Positions 31,520 to 36,304 of a DNA stretch of 36,304 nucleotides are shown here, piece after piece. This DNA is from Granulosicoccus sp. Lineage in GTDB: Bacteria; Pseudomonadota; Gammaproteobacteria; Granulosicoccales; Granulosicoccaceae. Each line of letters begins with the position of its first letter. The first letter of the stretch is position 1. The notes beneath the pieces were generated by a model that was not told the DNA's origin, ran no database searches, and worked only from the letters and a program-made list of their open reading frames with translations. The position numbers were made by a program, and so were the translations under genes. The stretch is taken from the NCBI GenBank assembly GCA_023301725.1, contig JALZUD010000130.1, positions 1-36,304 of the forward strand, in the 5' to 3' direction.

Positions 31520-33178
31520 ATGAGCGTACTTTCATTATTGTTGCAAGTAGCAGCAGCCACTATGCTGCTACTTTTCGCTGTGAAAACAGTACAAAAAGGC
31601 ATACATAACAACGTAGGTATTACGTTACGGCGTGGTTTCGCACACCCCGGAAACCGAATGAAATCAGCAGCTGTCGGAATACTTTCAGCGATGTTACTAC
31701 AAAGCTCCGCCGCTGTAGCTCTGCTAACCGCAAGCTTCGTCGGCATGGGAACAGTTAATTTCTCAGCAGCACTGGCTACTGTTCTTGGTGCAGACCTAGG
31801 ATCAGCTTTCATCGTACTGGCGTTGTCTTTTCAGCTTGATTGGTTGCTACCCACATGCTTGGCGATTGGCGGTTGGTTTTATTTGAAATCTAAAGGTCGT
31901 CAGAGTCGAAAAATAGGCCAAGCACTCTTGGGTGTCGGCTTGATACTTCTGTCCTTGCAGTTACTATCCGAAGCGTTTGAACCTGTTCGCAGCAGCTCGC
32001 ATTGGCCTGCAGTTGTGGCCTATATGGAAGAGGACTTACTGACAGCCTTTATACTTGGAGCGGTGCTAGCTTTTGTCATCCACTCCAGTGTGGCTACCAT
32101 CTTGATGTGTGTTGCCTTAGCAGAGCTGGGCGCAATTACCCTGCCTATTGGACTGGCACTAACGTTAGGAGCAAATTTAGGAAGCAGTCTAATTCCGGTA
32201 TGGTTGACCCGTGACAACGCAATGGCAGCGCGTAGAGTCATCGTCTGCAACTTCATTCTGCGGGGTTCTGCAGCTATCCTTGCATTTCAGACACTCGACG
32301 GAGTGTGGCTGCCCATAACCGCGCACTTAGAAACAACAGGACAAGCACTCATAGCAACGCACGTTGCCTTCAACGCACTGTTGTTACTCACGCTACCTTT
32401 CATTGGCCGGCTTGAACCACCACTGCATGCGTTAATGCCCAGCCCGACAATTGCTGAAGACCCCATAGCTCAATGGCATCTGGAATCCTGCCTTGTACCT
32501 TCCATCAGCTTAACCCCCGCGCTGGCACTTGCCAATATCCGTCGCGAAATAATGCGAATATCACAGTTAGTGCACGCAATGGCTCGCCCAGCCTTGACTC
32601 TCTATCAACACCCCTCAGATAAAGAACATGATCGAGTGCGAAAAAATAACAAGGCACTCCACCTGACGCTTGCCAATATCCGCCAATACAGCGCTGAATT
32701 GCCCTACGAAGACATGAGCAAGCCAGAGCGCTATGAATTACGAGAGCTGCTCGACACAGCCATTGATCTGGTTGCCGCTGGCGGAATTATCACGACGAAG
32801 CTCGGTGTGCTGGCAGAAAAAATGCAATCCCACCAAATACATTTTTCCGATGACGGCTGGAACGAATTAGTAGAACTCAACAGTCTGGTCTTGGAAAACA
32901 TGACCATGGCTTTTGGTGCACTAGTGGCAGATGACACAACACTGGCAAGAGCCGTGGTGGAAGCCGAAAATGGCATTCACGCTTTTCAAAGGCGCAGCCG
33001 CAAGCGACACTTTCAACGCCTTAGAAACGGCGAAGGTGACAGCTTTGACAGCAGCGATATTCATCTCGAAACTCTGTACGCGTTTAAAGAATTGAACACC
33101 AAAATTACCGAGATTGTTTATCCGATATTGTCACGCAAAGGGCATTTGCTGGATAGTCGATTGGTACTGGATGCTTGA
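31520..33178 (+). CDS. Na+/phosphate cotransporter with PhoU-like C-terminal domain (NptA/YjbB type)
   Basis: 552 aa. Residues 1-~310 are membrane-embedded, with the two inverted Na/Pi_cotrans repeats. The first has LLQSSAAVALLTASFVG (QSS at 61-63) and GADLGSAFIV. The second has VIHSSVATILMCVALAE and GANLGSSLIPV. Residues ~340-545 form PhoU-like helical repeats (MRISQLVHAMARPAL, LENMTMAFGALVADD). YjbB-type proteins move phosphate and, in E. coli, lower internal phosphate when in excess. It lies 47 bases downstream of the unknown protein gene, probably the same operon, and is convergent with the YHYH gene. Confidence 0.9.
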   Translation: MSVLSLLLQVAAATMLLLFAVKTVQKGIHNNVGITLRRGFAHPGNRMKSAAVGILSAMLLQSSAAVALLTASFVGMGTVNFSAALATVLGADLGSAFIVLALSFQLDWLLPTCLAIGGWFYLKSKGRQSRKIGQALLGVGLILLSLQLLSEAFEPVRSSSHWPAVVAYMEEDLLTAFILGAVLAFVIHSSVATILMCVALAELGAITLPIGLALTLGANLGSSLIPVWLTRDNAMAARRVIVCNFILRGSAAILAFQTLDGVWLPITAHLETTGQALIATHVAFNALLLLTLPFIGRLEPPLHALMPSPTIAEDPIAQWHLESCLVPSISLTPALALANIRREIMRISQLVHAMARPALTLYQHPSDKEHDRVRKNNKALHLTLANIRQYSAELPYEDMSKPERYELRELLDTAIDLVAAGGIITTKLGVLAEKMQSHQIHFSDDGWNELVELNSLVLENMTMAFGALVADDTTLARAVVEAENGIHAFQRRSRKRHFQRLRNGEGDSFDSSDIHLETLYAFKELNTKITEIVYPILSRKGHLLDSRLVLDA

Positions 33179-33185
33179 TAGATGA

Positions 33186-33213
33186 GCTAGAGCCTCAACA
33201 CATGGACTCTAGC
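33186..33213. terminator. Inverted repeat between convergent transporter and YHYH genes
   Basis: GCTAGAG and CTCTAGC (7 bp, with an inner CC/GG pair) around a short loop. It sits in the 56-base gap between the two stop codons, so a bidirectional terminator is plausible. Neither side has a clear U-tract. Confidence 0.4.
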
Positions 33214-33234
33214 GCAAGCTACATCTTAAGGCAT

Positions 33235-35136
33235 TCAAGGATTACCCAACCAAGCGCTTCTTTTAATCCTTTCATGAAATTCGGGAACCTTGTTCACTCT
33301 ACCGGCCCATGCGCCCAATGGTCCTAATTCATGCAATGTGTACGAGGCATTTCTGCTTGTTTGCTCGCTAGAGGCAGCATGGTAGTGGTAACCATAATCT
33401 TGATGTTCATGCCCGCCAAAATTGTCTAATGCGATGCTCACTCCATGACTGGACGTATCGTCGTCACGGTAGAAACCATAGGCGGCTACACCATCAAAAC
33501 CGATACCCGTTATGGGCGGATGCAAAACTCCCTTGTAGTCATCTTCATTGTAAAGCCCTAAGCCTGTATCGGCTTCGGCATTGACGATGGCCGCACTATG
33601 GGCATCTGCATGATAATGAACCCCGAGCCCTCTACCAGAGTGCATTCCACGAAAAGACAATTCGCCAACACTCTGCGAGAAATCTAACCTGTTGTTATAC
33701 GACGGGTAGATAACTACCCCATCAATAGCCAGCGCTGAAGAACCTGTGCTGGCGTAATTATGATGGTCATAGTCGGTTGTTTTAACGTCATCAGCTAATG
33801 AGCCTATGGCGCTTAAATCATTCTCCGCAACAGTGGCTACTTCGCCATAATCGCGCATGGGAATTTTAATGAGAAAGTTTTCCAAGTAGAAGCTTCGAGT
33901 CACATTTTGCTGCTCGTATTTTCCCGTTATGCCGTCCCCTGGAGGTCTGGGCACATCGCCTAAAATAGCGAGTGAATCTGGCACACCGTGAGTGGCCACC
34001 ACCATAAATGGATGGCGATTACCCTCATCATCTACCTCGTTCGTGAAATACACATAAGGTACCGTGTGGTCACCAAGGTTGCCATCAACAGACTCCAGTG
34101 ATTGCAAAACACGCTTAAACAGGCCTTCCCTGAACTTCAAATAGAAATCTTGTGGATAGCGTGTTTGCGAATCTTGCGCGGCAAGATCTGCATCAATAGC
34201 ATCCAGCATAGTTTGAACAGCTGCTAATGTATTTGCATCGAAACCCATAGCAGATACTTGTGCAGCATATGCTGCATCAATATCTTGAGTGACCCGATCA
34301 GATCTATTGCCTTCATAGGCGACTGTATCGAAGTACTCTGCGTTAGACACTCTCGAGATATCGTCTGGATTGAAATCTGCGGGGATACCTAACTTAATAG
34401 GCGCATCATAGACATTCATTTGAGTGCTAGCCGTGCTGTCTAGCTCAAGATTATTGCCATTAAGTACAACAGTTTTATTCGCCCATGTCAGAGAATCAAA
34501 CATCAGCGTGTTGCCTGACTTACTTGTGATCGGGTTTAATTGATAACGACCATTAGCGATCAATTCGACTGGGCTGACGCCTGCTGAGAACGTTAAAAAC
34601 GTGGTGTCTGTTCCTGCGCTATAAGCCGCTAAGCCACGAACATCTCGAAGAATGAGGCTGATACCATCACTATCAACATCTAGGGCATAGTTACCGTGCT
34701 TAGTTGAATAGATGGCGTATTTATCGGTATCGACTTGTACAAACTGAAAAATCGATCGCAGCAACTCATCATTGGTTGCCGTGGTCGCACCTGCTAGCCC
34801 ACTGGACGTCGTTAGCGCTGCGTCGATAACGTTATCGGCATCAGACAATACGAAAATATCATCTGTCAACGATGCGCCAAAGGCGAATCGAGTCAAATTT
34901 GCAGGACTTTGCGTCATTTGACCCCAGCTCACCGAACGCTCCATTGTTAATCTATCAACAATAGGCGCAGGCGTATGGAAGTCGGCCACTAACAGTTTGC
35001 TTGTATCGCGCAAACCGATGTCGCTATAGCCTAGCGAGTCGGCGACAACAGGTGCTGCGAACAGCGCTGAAGCCCCAATCAGTAACCATGGAGCACGCAG
35101 CGCTAAACCGCGCTTGTGGGGAGAGTTGAGTTTCAT
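33235..35136 (-). CDS. Secreted YHYH-domain protein
   Basis: 633 aa from ATG at 35136, with GGGAAAG upstream; a longer frame to 35160 overlaps the partner gene. A Sec signal ends near VVADS (residues ~1-33). The long middle region (~40-360) is rich in Asp, Thr and Ser and all-beta in pattern. The C-terminal third carries the YHYH hallmark, with DNFGGHEHQDYGYHYHA around residues 570-590. Earlier His-containing segments (TTDYDHHNYAST, GLGVHYHADAH) add to it. The many His suggest metal binding, copper or iron, but the domain's function is not established. It is co-transcribed with the 214-aa secreted protein just upstream. Confidence 0.85.
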   Translation of the reverse strand: MKLNSPHKRGLALRAPWLLIGASALFAAPVVADSLGYSDIGLRDTSKLLVADFHTPAPIVDRLTMERSVSWGQMTQSPANLTRFAFGASLTDDIFVLSDADNVIDAALTTSSGLAGATTATNDELLRSIFQFVQVDTDKYAIYSTKHGNYALDVDSDGISLILRDVRGLAAYSAGTDTTFLTFSAGVSPVELIANGRYQLNPITSKSGNTLMFDSLTWANKTVVLNGNNLELDSTASTQMNVYDAPIKLGIPADFNPDDISRVSNAEYFDTVAYEGNRSDRVTQDIDAAYAAQVSAMGFDANTLAAVQTMLDAIDADLAAQDSQTRYPQDFYLKFREGLFKRVLQSLESVDGNLGDHTVPYVYFTNEVDDEGNRHPFMVVATHGVPDSLAILGDVPRPPGDGITGKYEQQNVTRSFYLENFLIKIPMRDYGEVATVAENDLSAIGSLADDVKTTDYDHHNYASTGSSALAIDGVVIYPSYNNRLDFSQSVGELSFRGMHSGRGLGVHYHADAHSAAIVNAEADTGLGLYNEDDYKGVLHPPITGIGFDGVAAYGFYRDDDTSSHGVSIALDNFGGHEHQDYGYHYHAASSEQTSRNASYTLHELGPLGAWAGRVNKVPEFHERIKRSAWLGNP

Positions 35137-35149
35137 TTTGTTGCTTTCC

Positions 35150-35794
35150 CTATTCAACAACCAATCGACACAACATCGTGTTGTCGGTTTCTAAATCAGG
35201 TCCCCAGATCAATTGAGCACGACTATCCCAGTTGATTTCATCGTAACCATCCTTAGGACTCACTGCACTTTCACTGTGTTCAGTAGCCACAGGCCAATCA
35301 GTTGCATCAAAGCTGGCTGTATCCCAACCAGCAGGCTCCTCAGTTATTTCAAACCCACACGAACCTTCACCTGCCACAGGTGTTTTTTCGGTTTCACAAG
35401 ATTTATCAACTGGGGCTCGGTGAACCACCAGGCATTGCCATGAATCATCAGTTACAGCAATAGTGCTACCCGCCTCGTCATTGATTTGAATGATCACGCC
35501 GCCATCGCCCATCTGCTGCCTATCAGTGCCTATATATTCCAGCCCAGTGTCATTCTCTTTGAAATCTTTGGCGATCAGCCCGAGTACAAAAGGCGGCTCA
35601 GCGATGAAAGAGAAGCTTTCAGCGTTAAAAGAGCGCTCGGTAGTGATTGAGACACTGTCTTCAGCCACTTGCTCACCATTCACGCTGAGTGAAAACCAAT
35701 TGTCAGCCCAAACGTCAGCGCTGTACGTCTCAGCTGATGCCGCTTGAGCAAACAGGAGAAACGTGGAAGTTGCGAGACATGCAATTTTATTCAT
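35150..35794 (-). CDS. Small secreted protein, partner of the YHYH protein
   Basis: 214 aa from ATG at 35794; the frame reaches 35833, but the signal peptide begins at MNKIACLATSTFLLFAQ and is probably cut after AASA (residue 21). The mature part is a beta-rich, galactose-binding-like sandwich: SADVWADNWFSLSVNGEQV, then GGVIIQIND, DDSWQCLVVH and AQLIWGPDLETDNTMLCRL. Four Cys could form two disulfides. The NWF/SVNG pattern resembles carbohydrate- or ligand-binding sandwich domains, but I cannot name the family. Its stop lies 13 bases before the YHYH start, so the two proteins are probably made and secreted together. Confidence 0.75.
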   Translation of the reverse strand: MNKIACLATSTFLLFAQAASAETYSADVWADNWFSLSVNGEQVAEDSVSITTERSFNAESFSFIAEPPFVLGLIAKDFKENDTGLEYIGTDRQQMGDGGVIIQINDEAGSTIAVTDDSWQCLVVHRAPVDKSCETEKTPVAGEGSCGFEITEEPAGWDTASFDATDWPVATEHSESAVSPKDGYDEINWDSRAQLIWGPDLETDNTMLCRLVVE

Positions 35795-35829
35795 TTTTAT
35801 CCACTGGGTGACTTGTTGGACTAATGGTG

Positions 35830-35841
35830 ACATTTAAATGT
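35830..35841. repeat. Perfect 12-bp palindrome upstream of the YHYH operon
   Basis: ACATTTAAATGT, 36 bases before the start codon of the small secreted protein gene. Its position would suit an operator or a site overlapping the promoter region; AT-rich composition makes chance occurrence possible. No confident -35/-10 pair was found in 35842-35980. Confidence 0.3.
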
Positions 35842-35980
35842 GCAAAAAATGCGTATGTATCATTCTATGGTAGTTGTTGTTTGGGTGGTGATGAATAACT
35901 CCAAACGACAGCAAAGAGTGTTGTGGCATTGTTAACTTATCTTCAATGAGATTGATATCTGAGCCATGCGGTGAACTACA

Positions 35981-36304
35981 TCATTTAACCACCTTGGATC
36001 GACGAGGCAGTGAAACGCGATAATCAAACTGCTCGATAACTTTTTCGATCAGCTCGAGACGTTCACTGCGCACCGAGTGTATCGCATGAACCATACGTTC
36101 AATAGGCTCTGCACCTTTCACCGCAAAGAGCTCTCCACGCTTTACTGCATCGTGCACCATGCGTGTAGATAGATAGGCTGCACCACCAAACTGCTTAATG
36201 AAATCCATAGCTATCCCCGCTTGAGCAATTCGCAAATAAGGCTCAGGCGCATCTGGATAAAGTCGGCGCTGCTGCATTGCTTGCCCAAGCCCCCAATCCA
36301 CCAT
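35981..36304 (-). CDS. Probable LysR-type transcriptional regulator, C-terminal part only
   Basis: The last 108 codons of a minus-strand gene that continues past the right edge; the terminal Met at the edge is probably internal. The pattern VDWGLGQAMQQRRL, then LRIAQAGIAMDFIKQFGGAAYLS, resembles the substrate-binding domain of LysR-type regulators. It continues with a final helix (MVHAIHSVRSERLELIEKVIEQF). The HTH is not in the window, so the family call is moderate. The regulated genes are unknown; it reads toward the YHYH operon with about 190 bases between. Confidence 0.6.
   Translation of the reverse strand: MVDWGLGQAMQQRRLYPDAPEPYLRIAQAGIAMDFIKQFGGAAYLSTRMVHDAVKRGELFAVKGAEPIERMVHAIHSVRSERLELIEKVIEQFDYRVSLPRRSKVVK

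Noticed and set aside
1-36304. CRISPR arrays, insertion sequences or prophage genes
   Set aside because: No regularly spaced repeats, transposase, integrase or phage structural motifs were found by reading both strands.

Overview
The window looks like chromosomal DNA of a free-living, flagellated, probably marine gammaproteobacterium. The evidence is a FleQ/FleN/FliA/FlgM flagellar regulatory set of Pseudomonas-Vibrio type, an IbpA-like small heat-shock protein, YceH, a DUF2835 protein, and several secreted cadherin-like, FN3-like and YHYH proteins. I cannot name the genus. I see no insertion sequence, phage gene, CRISPR array or plasmid function; the only RNA gene is a tRNA-Glu.

Layout, left to right. 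1-5.9 kb: a truncated membrane-anchored Ala/Glu-rich protein and a tiny coupled ORF, a cadherin-like lipoprotein, a HisN/IMPase-type phosphatase, a glycerophosphodiester phosphodiesterase, an alpha/beta-hydrolase lipoprotein, and an RND efflux adaptor. The RND pump follows (5.9-9.06 kb), then tRNA-Glu. 9.4-15.2 kb is a flagellar control island: a degenerate GGDEF protein, a GYF_2 tail-anchored protein, fliA, fleN and fleQ on the minus strand, with flgM divergent. No structural flagellar genes and no flhF are present. 15.3-17.5 kb: a small unknown gene behind a promoter/operator, ibpA with a sigma-32-like promoter and a ROSE-type thermometer, an SDR and DUF2835. 17.6-21.5 kb: a large secreted FN3/beta-propeller protein, yceH with a start-codon-sequestering hairpin, and an EamA transporter.

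21.6-33.2 kb is the most coherent accessory module. A minus-strand operon runs ROK regulator, large family-5 solute-binding protein, two permeases, two ATPases and an SGNH hydrolase. Divergent from it, a plus-strand operon encodes an IMPase-type phosphatase, an unknown His-rich protein and a Na/Pi-cotransporter-PhoU protein. My inference is uptake of a phosphorylated or esterified saccharide, followed by removal of acyl and phosphate groups and disposal of the released phosphate. The combination recalls the agrocinopine (acc) operon in gene content, but I cannot identify the substrate.

33.2-36.3 kb: a secreted YHYH-domain protein with a small secreted partner, then the C-terminal end of a probable LysR-type regulator cut by the window edge.

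Regulatory elements read from sequence include the sigma-32-like promoter and thermometer of ibpA, a candidate sigma-28 promoter for flgM, a strong sigma-70-like promoter carrying a perfect 8-bp-arm palindrome before the small gene at 15.3-15.6 kb, and the yceH hairpin.
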